From Bryobacterales bacterium (GTDB lineage: Bacteria; Acidobacteriota; Terriglobia; Bryobacterales; Bryobacteraceae): a DNA stretch of 54,920 bases. Below are positions 45,029 to 52,946 of the stretch, piece after piece. Position 1 is the stretch's first letter. Each line of letters starts with the position of its first letter. The stretch is from assembly GCA_003136675.1 (NCBI GenBank), contig PLFE01000044.1:1-54920 (forward strand), given 5' to 3'. The position numbers and the translations under genes were made by a program. Under the pieces are notes generated by a model. The model worked only from the letters and a program-made list of their open reading frames with translations. It searched no databases and had not been told where the DNA came from.

Positions 45029-45991
45029 CTAGATTGTGGCTGCGGCCATCCCGCTACCGTGCGCCATCTTGACTAATGCTTCGAGTTGGTCCTCAGCCAC
45101 GGTCAGCGACAGATTTACCGCGGTGCCGTCCGTAGAAATCGTGAGGCCCTTCAATAAGTTCGTCAGCTCCGAAGGCGCTCCGCCTGTTCCGCTGTGCATC
45201 GATGCCATTTGAGAGAGCATCTTGACCACATCGCTGAGCGATGCCGCGTCCTGCGTGCTATCGGCGATTACCTGAACCGTCAACACAACGCTGCTGCCGA
45301 ACTTAATGCCGCCACTCGACTGCTGAATACTCTGAAGCACGGCGGAACCGGAATCTCCAGTCCCCAGCATCGGAAGCGCGCCCGCCAGACCTTTGGTGGA
45401 TACGCTCCAGGCATCTTCGGTGGTGCTCAGTTCGTTGATGCGAGCCATGGTGCCGGAATCGATCGCGCTGCCCGGACCTGTGCGCCGGTCGAGCGCGGCC
45501 TTCACGCTGACCAAATCGCCCACTGCCGCCGTGGAGGCGTCAATCAATCCGAAAGCCATCGTCCCGTCGATCGTGAGAAGCTGCACACCCGCGTACGTGG
45601 AGAGTTGAACCTTCTGATCGGCGCCGGCCGTCGCCACAATTTTCGGAATGTTAAACGTGCCCTTGGCTAAAACCAGACCGGACGAAAACGAGGGATGCCC
45701 GTTCTGCGTGGCGGCATTCGCGGCTGGCGCGGTCAGAGTCGCAGCCATCAGGACCTCTGTGAGATCGGTGCGCGGATCGAATCCGGTTTTTGTAATGAAG
45801 GTTTGAATGTCCGCGTTCTGTGGAATATTATTCAGCAGGAACTGGCCAAACTGGCTGGTCTTTGCCTGGGTCACGTTGATGCCCGCGTAGGTGGTGGCGT
45901 CAGACGGCGCCATAGCCAGCAACTGCGGGTCGGCTGCGAAAAGGGACGAGCCGGCGAATAGCAGCGCCGCCAGTAAAGTGGTTTGTCTCAT
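45029..45991 (-). CDS. Secreted protein of unknown function
   Basis: 320 aa from the ATG at 45991, preceded by GAGGAG. A signal peptide (TTLLAALLFAGSSLFA-AD) is cut near residue 19. The mature protein starts DPQLLAMAPSDATTYAGINVTQAKTSQFGQFLLNNIP and alternates beta and helical segments. The outline (a lipid- or ligand-binding alpha/beta sandwich with repeated LSxT/VSLxV strands) resembles secreted proteins abundant in Acidobacteria, but no named family was recognised. It is convergent with the glycosyltransferase gene, 22 bases apart. Confidence 0.75.
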   Translation of the reverse strand: MRQTTLLAALLFAGSSLFAADPQLLAMAPSDATTYAGINVTQAKTSQFGQFLLNNIPQNADIQTFITKTGFDPRTDLTEVLMAATLTAPAANAATQNGHPSFSSGLVLAKGTFNIPKIVATAGADQKVQLSTYAGVQLLTIDGTMAFGLIDASTAAVGDLVSVKAALDRRTGPGSAIDSGTMARINELSTTEDAWSVSTKGLAGALPMLGTGDSGSAVLQSIQQSSGGIKFGSSVVLTVQVIADSTQDAASLSDVVKMLSQMASMHSGTGGAPSELTNLLKGLTISTDGTAVNLSLTVAEDQLEALVKMAHGSGMAAATI

Positions 45992-46035
45992 GAAGTGCTC
46001 CTCACGCAATAGTAACGGAAAGCAGGCACGGCCAG

Positions 46036-46059
46036 TTCCAAATTATTTTCCAAATTATT
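46036..46059. repeat. Two exact tandem copies of a 12-bp unit at the ribBA 3' end
   Basis: TTCCAAATTATT at 46036-46047 and again at 46048-46059, followed by a further TTC. The second copy contains the stop codon of the minus-strand GNAT-RibBA gene (46055-46057). AT-rich compared with its surroundings. Confidence 0.85.
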
Positions 46060-47635
46060 TTCTAACCAGCGCGGAAATCGGATCGTGAACCGGAACCTGG
46101 TCCACAATTTGTATGCCAAACCCTTCCAGCGCAACAACCTTACGAGGGTTATTCGTCAATAGACGAATCGAGTGCAATCCGAGGTCCGAAAGAATCTGGG
46201 CCCCGATACCGTTTTCATGCTGGAGGTGGGTGTTTGGGGAACCCGATTCATGCCGCAAACCCGGTCCATTCTGGTGCAGATAGACCAGAACACCGCGTTC
46301 CTCCTTGGCGATCTGCTGCAAAGATCCGCGGATCAGGTCCTGGCACTCGCAGTTCGTTGAACCGAAAACATCGCCATAAAGGCAATGCGAATGCATCCGG
46401 ACCAGAACCGGTTCCGGCCCGGTGAGATCTCCCCGCACCAGGGCCAGATGCCGTTCTGGCTCGATGTCGCTGGAATACCAGATGGCCCGGAACGGACCGG
46501 ACGGCGTTTGGAGAACTGTCTCGGAGCGGCGGTGGATGTAGCGCTCATGCTTCATCCGGTAGCGGATCAGGTCGGCAACCGAAGTCATCACCAGCGAGTG
46601 CTTCTTGCAGAATTCGATCAGTTGCGGGACCCGGGCCATGGTCCCGTCGTCATTCATGATTTCGCAGATCACTCCGGCGGGGGTGAGCCCGGCGAGGCGA
46701 GCCAGGTCGACCGCGGCTTCGGTCTGCCCGGCACGCACCAGAACGCCGCCTTCGCGCGCGCGCAACGGAAATACGTGGCCGGGGCGCGCCAGGTCATTCG
46801 GGCGTGTGGAAGGGTCCACGGCGGCCAATATCGTTCGCGCTCGATCCGCGGAAGAAATACCAGTGGTCGTGCCTTCCTTGGCGTCTATCGATTCGGTGAA
46901 CGCGGTCCCGAAGTTCGATGTATTCTGCGCGGACATCATCGGCAGCCGCAAATAGTCGCAGCGCGCAGGAGAGAGGGCCAAGCAGATAAGGCCGCGGCCA
47001 TGGGTCGCCATGAACGTAATCACGTCCGGGGTAACGCATTCGGCCGCGATGGTCAGATCGCCTTCGTTTTCCCGATCCTCGTCGTCCACGACGATGACCA
47101 TGCCGCCCGCCCGCACAGTGTCAATCGCTTCCGGAATTGAGACGAAGCCCATGAATAGCTTATTTCCAGTGTACTGATTTCCAGTGTAATGGATCTGAGG
47201 ATGGTCCAGTCGCACCACTCGCCGCCTGACATTCTCGCCCGCGAGCTGCACCGTCTCTGTCTCCGCGAACCCCGCCTTCTCGAACGCACGTAACGACCGC
47301 AGGTTACCCACCTCGGGATCGGTAATCACGGCGCTCACCCTCGAGTCTTGAAACACGATTTGCCGGAGGAATTCGCAGATCGCAACCGGTCCCACTCCCC
47401 GACCCGTCAGCGCGAGTTCCCCAATAGCGAGATCGATACCAGCCGACCCGGGTTCCACTCCGAGCTGGATCGCATGCTCCGGGTAATTGGACCACAGATA
47501 CCACTGGATCCATCCCACCGCCCTCGCGCCGTATTCGATCACGAAAACGTGCGTAGGCTCGATGCCATCCACCCTTGGACCGTACCTGGCGCGTACGCTC
47601 GCCTCGTCGAAGCGCTCATTCCACCACACGGCCAC
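46055..47635 (-). CDS. GNAT acetyltransferase fused to RibBA riboflavin-synthesis protein
   Basis: 526 aa in one frame. Residues 1-150 look like a GNAT of the aminoglycoside 6'-acetyltransferase/siderophore type (FVIEYGARAVGWIQWYLW, GELALTGRGVGPVAICEFLR with the acetyl-CoA loop, GNLRSLRAFEKAGF). A linker with the 5-residue repeat HYTGN-QYTGN leads to RibBA from MGFVSIPEAIDTVRAGG (47152). The RibB half has VVDDEDRENEGDL, THGRGLICLALS and RPGHVFPLRAREGGVLVRAGQTEA. The RibA half has HSHCLYGDVFGSTNCEC (three Zn cysteines) and RLLTNNPRKV, but the usual QEGRGIGL is QNGPGLRHE and the following region is about 19 residues short. GNAT residues FRPLRRSDFPLLEKW are encoded upstream in the same frame without a start codon, so the N-terminus may be truncated. 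RibBA alone could start at 47152. Confidence 0.78.
   Translation of the reverse strand: MAVWWNERFDEASVRARYGPRVDGIEPTHVFVIEYGARAVGWIQWYLWSNYPEHAIQLGVEPGSAGIDLAIGELALTGRGVGPVAICEFLRQIVFQDSRVSAVITDPEVGNLRSLRAFEKAGFAETETVQLAGENVRRRVVRLDHPQIHYTGNQYTGNKLFMGFVSIPEAIDTVRAGGMVIVVDDEDRENEGDLTIAAECVTPDVITFMATHGRGLICLALSPARCDYLRLPMMSAQNTSNFGTAFTESIDAKEGTTTGISSADRARTILAAVDPSTRPNDLARPGHVFPLRAREGGVLVRAGQTEAAVDLARLAGLTPAGVICEIMNDDGTMARVPQLIEFCKKHSLVMTSVADLIRYRMKHERYIHRRSETVLQTPSGPFRAIWYSSDIEPERHLALVRGDLTGPEPVLVRMHSHCLYGDVFGSTNCECQDLIRGSLQQIAKEERGVLVYLHQNGPGLRHESGSPNTHLQHENGIGAQILSDLGLHSIRLLTNNPRKVVALEGFGIQIVDQVPVHDPISALVRK
47162..47191. repeat. 15-bp tandem duplication in the GNAT-RibBA linker
   Basis: ATTTCCAGTGTACTG (47162-47176) and ATTTCCAGTGTAATG (47177-47191) differ at one base. 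On the minus strand they encode HYTGN and QYTGN in frame, exactly at the junction of the two enzyme domains. Confidence 0.85.
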
Positions 47636-47694
47636 GTGCGGGGCGGACGGCCATTTCTCAAGAAGTGGAAAGTCAGACCGGCGAAGAGGGCGGA

Positions 47695-48573
47695 ATGAAA
47701 CGGCATCGGTTTATCGGCGTATACAACACCTATGACAGAATAAGTCAGCGGATGTCGATTTTTGAACCATTTTCGCGGCTCACTTTCGGGTCTGTTGTCG
47801 ACATTCTAGCCGTCGCTTTTGTCTTTTATCAGTTGTTGATGATTGTCCGTGGAACGCGCGCGGCGCACATCCTGGGCGGCATCATCACCGTAATCATTGT
47901 TTACTTCGCCGCCGCATGGCTGCAACTCGAAACGCTGCGCACTTTGCTTTCGTACCTTGTCCCTTATTCGGCCATTGCGACCATTGTTCTGTTCCAAAGT
48001 GAGATACGTCGCACACTCGCGCGCATCGGCCGCAAGAACTGGTTCAGCCGCGGATTCCGACGACTCGAATCCACCGATGAGATTCTGCTCGCAGTGTCGA
48101 TCCTGTCGCAGGACAACAAGGGCGCTCTCATCGTGCTGGAACGCGATACCGGCCTCCGCACGTTCGTCGAAAGCGGGGTGCGCCTCGACGCGGAAATTTC
48201 CCGCGACCTGCTCCTCGCCATCTTCCAACCAGGCGCCGCGTTGCATGACGGCGCAGTCATCATTCAAAAGGAGCGGATTGGAGCGGCCGCCTGTTTTCTG
48301 CCGCTCAGCACGAACCCGGCGATTTCCTCGAAGTATGGAACCCGCCACCGGGCCGGAATCGGGATTACCGAAGAGACGGATTGTCTGTCTCTCATTGTGA
48401 GCGAAGAAACCGGCGCCATTTCCGTTGCCATTGGCGGGGAACTCCGGCCGGACCTGACGGTGGATGAAGTCGATGAGACTATTCACGCGCACTTTGGCTC
48501 CGGCAACCTCGCGGCAACGGCGGAAGCCGCGCTCGGCGATGGAATCGCTGCGGAGAGGGCCGTGAAGGAATGA
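47695..48573 (+). CDS. cdaA: Diadenylate cyclase CdaA
   Basis: Makes cyclic di-AMP from two ATP at the membrane. 292 aa from the ATG at 47695 with a GAGGG site just upstream; an ATG at 47752 (MSIFEPFSRLTFGSVVDILA) would give 273 aa and is the more usual family start. Three transmembrane helices lie in the first 110 residues (ILAVAFVFYQLLMIV, GIITVIIVYFAAAWLQL, LLSYLVPYSAIATIVLFQ). The DisA_N domain follows, with the catalytic HDGAVII (about 184-190) and KYGTRHRAGIGI (about 213-224). Coupled to cdaR by ATGA. Confidence 0.94.
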   Translation: MKRHRFIGVYNTYDRISQRMSIFEPFSRLTFGSVVDILAVAFVFYQLLMIVRGTRAAHILGGIITVIIVYFAAAWLQLETLRTLLSYLVPYSAIATIVLFQSEIRRTLARIGRKNWFSRGFRRLESTDEILLAVSILSQDNKGALIVLERDTGLRTFVESGVRLDAEISRDLLLAIFQPGAALHDGAVIIQKERIGAAACFLPLSTNPAISSKYGTRHRAGIGITEETDCLSLIVSEETGAISVAIGGELRPDLTVDEVDETIHAHFGSGNLAATAEAALGDGIAAERAVKE

Positions 48574-49223
48574 AGAGCCTCTTACGCCTCCTTGTTAAGA
48601 ATTGGCCCTGGAAATTGCTTTCACTCGGCGCGGCCGCGCTGCTCTGGATGGCCGTTGCCAGCGAACCGGAAATGGCCTCTTTTATTCGCGTGCCCGTGGT
48701 CTATAAGAACGCGCCACAGAGTCTCGAAATCAGTTCTACGGTTGAAAACTTCGTTACGGTACAGGCCACGGGTGTAAGCGGCCGTCTTCGCGATGCCTCT
48801 TTGGCGCCGTTGCCGGTCGTGCTGGATCTTTCGAGCGTGCGCAACCCCGGTGCGCGCACATTCAACATCGATGCTGGCGATGTCCGTCTGCCGCGCGGCG
48901 TTCAATTTGTAAGCTCGGTTCCGGCGCAGTTGCACTTCACCTTCGAGAATCGCGTCACCAGGAGTGTTCCGGTTGTGGTGCGCTGGTCTGGCAAGCTGCG
49001 CGAAGGCAAACAACTCGACGCGGCTCAGCCAGATCCCGCGGTAATGACCATCGAAGGTCCAGCGAGTCGTGTGGACGCCGTGCAATCCGTTTCGACGGAT
49101 CCAATCGACCTTGGGCATCTTTATGACGGCGAGGTGGTCACCACGTCCCCTTTCATCGAAGAGCCATTGGTCCGGTTCCAGAGTTTCCACCCGGTCCACG
49201 TTCGGGTGATACTGAAGGATTGA
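48570..49223 (+). CDS. cdaR: YbbR-domain protein, CdaR-like regulator of CdaA
   Basis: 217 aa, start overlapping cdaA (ATGA). One N-terminal membrane helix (WPWKLLSLGAAALLWMAVAS) is followed by two YbbR-type repeats outside the membrane (IRVPVVYKNAPQSLEISSTVENFVTVQATG and RSVPVVVRWSGKLREGKQLDAAQPDPAVMTIEGP). CdaR proteins bind CdaA and tune c-di-AMP synthesis. Firmicute CdaR has three or four repeats, so this is a short form. Confidence 0.9.
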   Translation: MKSLLRLLVKNWPWKLLSLGAAALLWMAVASEPEMASFIRVPVVYKNAPQSLEISSTVENFVTVQATGVSGRLRDASLAPLPVVLDLSSVRNPGARTFNIDAGDVRLPRGVQFVSSVPAQLHFTFENRVTRSVPVVVRWSGKLREGKQLDAAQPDPAVMTIEGPASRVDAVQSVSTDPIDLGHLYDGEVVTTSPFIEEPLVRFQSFHPVHVRVILKD

Positions 49224-49229
49224 CGCTTG

Positions 49230-50567
49230 ATGGTTAGAAAATTGTTCGGAACCGACGGCATCCGCGGTGTTGCCGGCGAGCGCCCCCTTGACGAAGCGAC
49301 CGTGTCGGCCTTTGGATGCGCCCTTGGGAAAGACGTTCAGGAGCACGCAGGCCCCGGCGCGACGGTTCTGATTGGGATGGACACCAGGGAATCCGGCCAG
49401 TGGATTGCCGAAAGTATCGCCGGCGGCCTCCGGCAGCACCAGGTCTCGTCCCGTTTCGCAGGCGTCATCACCACCCCCGGCGTGGCCTATCTCACCAGAT
49501 CCGGAGAATTCGCCGCGGGCGTGATGGTCTCCGCCTCGCATAACCCTTACGAGGACAACGGCATCAAGGTTTTCGCAGCCACCGGATATAAGTTGCCGGA
49601 TGACGAGGAGCTCGAAATCGAGCACGAAATCTTCCGGGTACTCCTGCAGCAGCCGGTGCCGCCGGAGCCTCTCGAAGCGGACGCGCTACTTGCGCCGCGC
49701 TATGCCGGCTATCTCCTCTCGACGCTGCCGGCGCGCCTCGACGGGATGCACGTGGTGATCGATTCCGGCAACGGCTCTGCTTCCCGCCTGGCGCCGGAAC
49801 TGTTCCGGCGAGCTGGCGCGCGCGTGACCTCCATCCACGATCAGCCGAACGGGCGCAACATTAATCTGAATTGTGGCGCTTTGCATGTCGCATCTCTGGC
49901 GGATCGAGTGATCGCCGAAAAAGCCGACGCCGGAGTCGCGTTCGACGGCGATGCGGACCGGGCCATCTTCGTGTCGTCCAGCGGCCGCGTCGTGAATGGC
50001 GATGCCGTGATGCTGATATTGGCGCGCTCCTTGAAACAGCAGGGGCGCCTTTTGGGAAACCTCGTGGTATCGACCGTGATGTCGAACCTGGGACTGGAAC
50101 TGGCGTTGGAGCGCGATGGAATTCGTATGTTGCGCACGCCGGTGGGCGATAAGTACGTGCTCGAAGAGATGGTGCGCGTCGGCGCCAGCCTGGGTGGAGA
50201 GCAGTCCGGCCACATCATTTTCCGCGAATTTGCCACCACCGGCGACGGAATGCTCACCGCCCTGCACGCGTTTTCCATTACGCGGAAAATGCGAATGTCG
50301 CTCGAAGAGCTTTCAAGCGACATGGAACTGTTCCCGCAAACGCTGGTCAATATCCGCGTCAAGGATCGCCGTAAACTGGAGGACCTCGCCTCCGTCCAGG
50401 ACGCAATCCTGTTAGCCGAAAAAGCTCTGGACGGCGGCGGACGCGTGCTGGTCCGTTTTTCCGGGACAGAGCCTCTGGCGCGCGTCATGGTGGAGGGTCG
50501 CGATCCTGCGCTCGTCGAAAAGTATTCCCAAAGCATCGCGAAAGCGATTGAACAGGAGTTTCAATGA
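49230..50567 (+). CDS. glmM: Phosphoglucosamine mutase
   Basis: 445 aa from the ATG at 49230. Interconverts glucosamine-6-P and glucosamine-1-P for peptidoglycan precursors. Signature blocks: KLFGTDGIRG at the start, MVSASHNPYEDNGIK with the phosphoserine S103, AFDGDADRAIF metal loop near 240, GEQSGHIIF sugar loop and RFSGTEPLARVMVEG phosphate-binding loop near the end. The cdaA-cdaR-glmM order is the classic c-di-AMP/cell-wall linkage, in which GlmM binds CdaA and lowers its activity in studied species. Its stop overlaps the next start (ATGA). Confidence 0.97.
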   Translation: MVRKLFGTDGIRGVAGERPLDEATVSAFGCALGKDVQEHAGPGATVLIGMDTRESGQWIAESIAGGLRQHQVSSRFAGVITTPGVAYLTRSGEFAAGVMVSASHNPYEDNGIKVFAATGYKLPDDEELEIEHEIFRVLLQQPVPPEPLEADALLAPRYAGYLLSTLPARLDGMHVVIDSGNGSASRLAPELFRRAGARVTSIHDQPNGRNINLNCGALHVASLADRVIAEKADAGVAFDGDADRAIFVSSSGRVVNGDAVMLILARSLKQQGRLLGNLVVSTVMSNLGLELALERDGIRMLRTPVGDKYVLEEMVRVGASLGGEQSGHIIFREFATTGDGMLTALHAFSITRKMRMSLEELSSDMELFPQTLVNIRVKDRRKLEDLASVQDAILLAEKALDGGGRVLVRFSGTEPLARVMVEGRDPALVEKYSQSIAKAIEQEFQ

Positions 50568-51190
50568 AGCCATTCGCCGCGTTACTCATAGGCTGTCTGG
50601 CCGCAGCCGCTCAGCAACCCGCTCCGCTGCCCAACCTGCAATGGGTTTCGCTCTTTAACGGACACGATCTCACCGGATGGGACCCGGTTGGCCAGGAAAC
50701 CTGGGAAGTGGTCGATGGCAGTATCCACGGGAAAACCGTCACCAAGAACTACGGATATTTGCAGACGTCAAAGAACTTCAAGGACTTTGAACTCTCGCTG
50801 CGCTTCAAATGCGTCTCCGACGGCAATAGCGGTGTTTTCTTTCACACGGCGTTCAAGCCCGGAACCGTGGATGTCAGCCAGGGCCTGCAGTTTGAGATCG
50901 ACCCCACCCTGCACCGCCATACCGGCGGAATCTACGGCGACGGCCGCGATTGGATTGCTTGGCCTGCCGCGGAATTCGAACAGGTCATACACCCCCACGA
51001 CTGGAACGACTATCTCTTAAAGGTGGAAGGGAACCACTACGTGGCCCGGCTGAACGGAATTGTGGTCCTGGACTTCACCGATCCCAAGCCGAAATCCACC
51101 GATGGAACCATCGCTCTGCAAATGCACGAGGGTGGCGGCGGAGATGTCCTGTTCAAGGACATCTTTATCCGTGACATGTCGCGCCGGTAA
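50564..51190 (+). CDS. DUF1080 secreted protein (3-keto-disaccharide hydrolase family)
   Basis: 208 aa with a signal peptide (MKPFAALLIGCLAAAAQQ). The concanavalin-like beta-sandwich family pattern is clear: WVSLFNGHDLTGWDPVGQETWEVVDGSIHGK, YLQTSKNFKDFELSLRFKCVSDGNSGVFFHT, GRDWIAW-type middle, DWNDYLLKVEGNHYVARLNGIVVLDFTDPK and GTIALQMHEGGGGDVLFKDIFIRDM. Members are hydrolases of 3-keto sugars or glycan-binding proteins. The gene is coupled to glmM by ATGA and to the next gene by a one-base overlap (TAATG). Confidence 0.9.
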   Translation: MKPFAALLIGCLAAAAQQPAPLPNLQWVSLFNGHDLTGWDPVGQETWEVVDGSIHGKTVTKNYGYLQTSKNFKDFELSLRFKCVSDGNSGVFFHTAFKPGTVDVSQGLQFEIDPTLHRHTGGIYGDGRDWIAWPAAEFEQVIHPHDWNDYLLKVEGNHYVARLNGIVVLDFTDPKPKSTDGTIALQMHEGGGGDVLFKDIFIRDMSRR

Positions 51191-52095
51191 TGGCGCTTCG
51201 CCTTTTCTACTCAGACCTTTACACGATTCCCCTGCCCGAAGGGCACAAATTCCCGATGCACAAATACCGGGCCCTTCGCGCCGCCCTCGAAGGCGATCCG
51301 CGCTTCGAATTTGAGCCGTCTCCGCTCGCCACACCCGAGGAGGTTGAACTGGCGCACGACCCCGCCTATGTCCACCGGTTTCTCGAAGGGCGTCTGGAGC
51401 GTCACCAGATTCGGCGAATTGGTTTCCCCTGGTCCGAAGCTCTGGTCAAGCGTACCCTGGCCTCAGCCGGAGGCACGCTGGCTGCCACCCGGCACGCATG
51501 GGCCTTCGGGTGTAGTGGCGCTCTCGCCGGAGGCACCCACCACGCGTTCTACTCCGAGGGTTCCGGATTCTGCATTTTCAACGATATAGCGATCGGCATT
51601 CTGTGGCTTCGCGAGAACCGCGGCGTGGGCCGCGCCGCGGTAGCAGACCTCGATGTCCACCAGGGCGACGGAACGGCGTCGATCTTCGCCGATGACCCAG
51701 ACGTTTACACGCTATCCGTGCATGGCGAGAAGAATTTTCCGCTCCGCAAGCAGGTTTCTCGGCGCGATGTGGGCCTTGCGGATGGCGTCGGCGATGCCGA
51801 ATACCTCGAAATCCTCGCCAGGGAATTGCCGGCTTTGTTTTCGTTCCGCCCCGAGATCGTTTTCTTCCAGGCCGGAGTGGACGGGCTTTCCACAGACCGG
51901 TTGGGGCGTCTCAAGCTCACACACGACGGATTGCGGGAACGGGATCGCATGGTCCTCGAAGCGTGTAACGTTCGCAATATCCCTGTAGTGGTCACAATCG
52001 GTGGGGGCTATTCCGACCCGATCGACCCGACGGTGGAAGCGCACGCAAACACCTTCCGGACCGCTGCGGACCTTCGCGGCAAACCCTTAAGTTAG
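51190..52095 (+). CDS. Histone-deacetylase-superfamily hydrolase
   Basis: 301 aa zinc amidohydrolase of the class IV-like/acetoin-utilisation branch. Motifs: LPEGHKFPMHKYRALRAAL early, LAGGTHHAFYSEGSGFCIFND with the two active-site His, AVADLDVHQGDGTASIF with the zinc Asp and His near residues 152-165, FQAGVDGLSTDRLGRLKLT, and VTIGGGYSDP at the end. It would remove acetyl or similar groups from small amines or lysines. It is the last gene of the run that begins with cdaA; the sequence gives no direct link to c-di-AMP. Confidence 0.9.
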   Translation: MALRLFYSDLYTIPLPEGHKFPMHKYRALRAALEGDPRFEFEPSPLATPEEVELAHDPAYVHRFLEGRLERHQIRRIGFPWSEALVKRTLASAGGTLAATRHAWAFGCSGALAGGTHHAFYSEGSGFCIFNDIAIGILWLRENRGVGRAAVADLDVHQGDGTASIFADDPDVYTLSVHGEKNFPLRKQVSRRDVGLADGVGDAEYLEILARELPALFSFRPEIVFFQAGVDGLSTDRLGRLKLTHDGLRERDRMVLEACNVRNIPVVVTIGGGYSDPIDPTVEAHANTFRTAADLRGKPLS

Positions 52096-52140
52096 TGCCC
52101 TTTAGCTGAGTACTATACAAAAACTGGGACAAAAATTCGT

Positions 52141-52169
52141 TTGACTAGTACCGCCGCCCTATGTACACT
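52141..52169 (+). promoter_or_regulatory. Sigma-70-type promoter for the PEP-CTERM gene
   Basis: TTGACT (52141-52146), a 17-base spacer and TACACT (52164-52169), 40 bases before the ATG at 52210. Both boxes match the consensus at four or five of six positions with optimal spacing. Confidence 0.6.
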
Positions 52170-52209
52170 AATGTGAGCGTCAGAAAAGTTCGTTTCCACA
52201 CAAAACCAA

Positions 52210-52932
52210 ATGAAAATTCCCCATTCTCTCCTGTTCTCCTTCCTGGCCGTCGGCGTTGCCGCCGTTCCTTCGTTTGCCGCACCTGTAACGTTCGGCCAAG
52301 GTTTAGAGCAGAGCGCAAGTCAGGATTTCAACCTTGTTGATACCGGCTCTGGAGTGACGCTCTCGGCTTCCAGCCAGATTTACTTCATTTTCTCGAATAT
52401 CAACGGCACCTTGCCCGCGGGTTTATCCGGCCCCCTTTCCGCCACCCTGACGCTGAACCTGTCCTCCACAACGCCGGATGTGATCAGCAATGGCACGATC
52501 TCCGAAGGCGGTTTCACCGGGACGTTCTCAATCGTGCTGAACACGCCCGTGAACGGTCTCACGAACTTATTGTCTGGGACCATCACTTCCTCCTCGAATG
52601 CCACCCTGACTGGAAAAAGCGGGGGCACGGGCGCGAGCCTCTCGGCCTCCACCCCTCCTCTTGGGTCCGTTACGTTTAACTCCGCCTTCGTCCAGTTCAT
52701 CAACCCGACCACGCAGGCGTTTTCGCTGGCGCTTTCCTCGGTCGTGCCTTCGTTCGTGGATAACGGTTCCGGTTTCCTCAGTCCCTTCTCGGCGGCGGGC
52801 AGTTTGACATTTTCCTCCGATCCGGCCCCCAGCGTGGCCGGCGTCGCGACACCCGAGCCGATTTCCATGCTGCTGCTGGGATTTGGCCTGATCACGCTCG
52901 GCGCTGTCGGATATCGTTTCCGCCGCGCTTAA
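52210..52932 (+). CDS. PEP-CTERM-sorted secreted protein
   Basis: 240 aa. A signal peptide (LLFSFLAVGVAAVPSFA) is cut near residue 24. The mature domain is a Ser/Thr/Gly-rich beta structure with repeated TLTLNLSSTT-like strands (residues 30-210). The C-terminal sorting signal reads TPEPISMLLLGFGLITLGAVGYRFRRA: the PEP motif, a transmembrane helix and a basic tail, as in exosortase substrates. No exosortase gene is in the window. It has its own promoter (52141-52169) and is not tied to the upstream operon. Confidence 0.85.
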   Translation: MKIPHSLLFSFLAVGVAAVPSFAAPVTFGQGLEQSASQDFNLVDTGSGVTLSASSQIYFIFSNINGTLPAGLSGPLSATLTLNLSSTTPDVISNGTISEGGFTGTFSIVLNTPVNGLTNLLSGTITSSSNATLTGKSGGTGASLSASTPPLGSVTFNSAFVQFINPTTQAFSLALSSVVPSFVDNGSGFLSPFSAAGSLTFSSDPAPSVAGVATPEPISMLLLGFGLITLGAVGYRFRRA

Positions 52933-52946
52933 TTGCGCCGCCCCGC

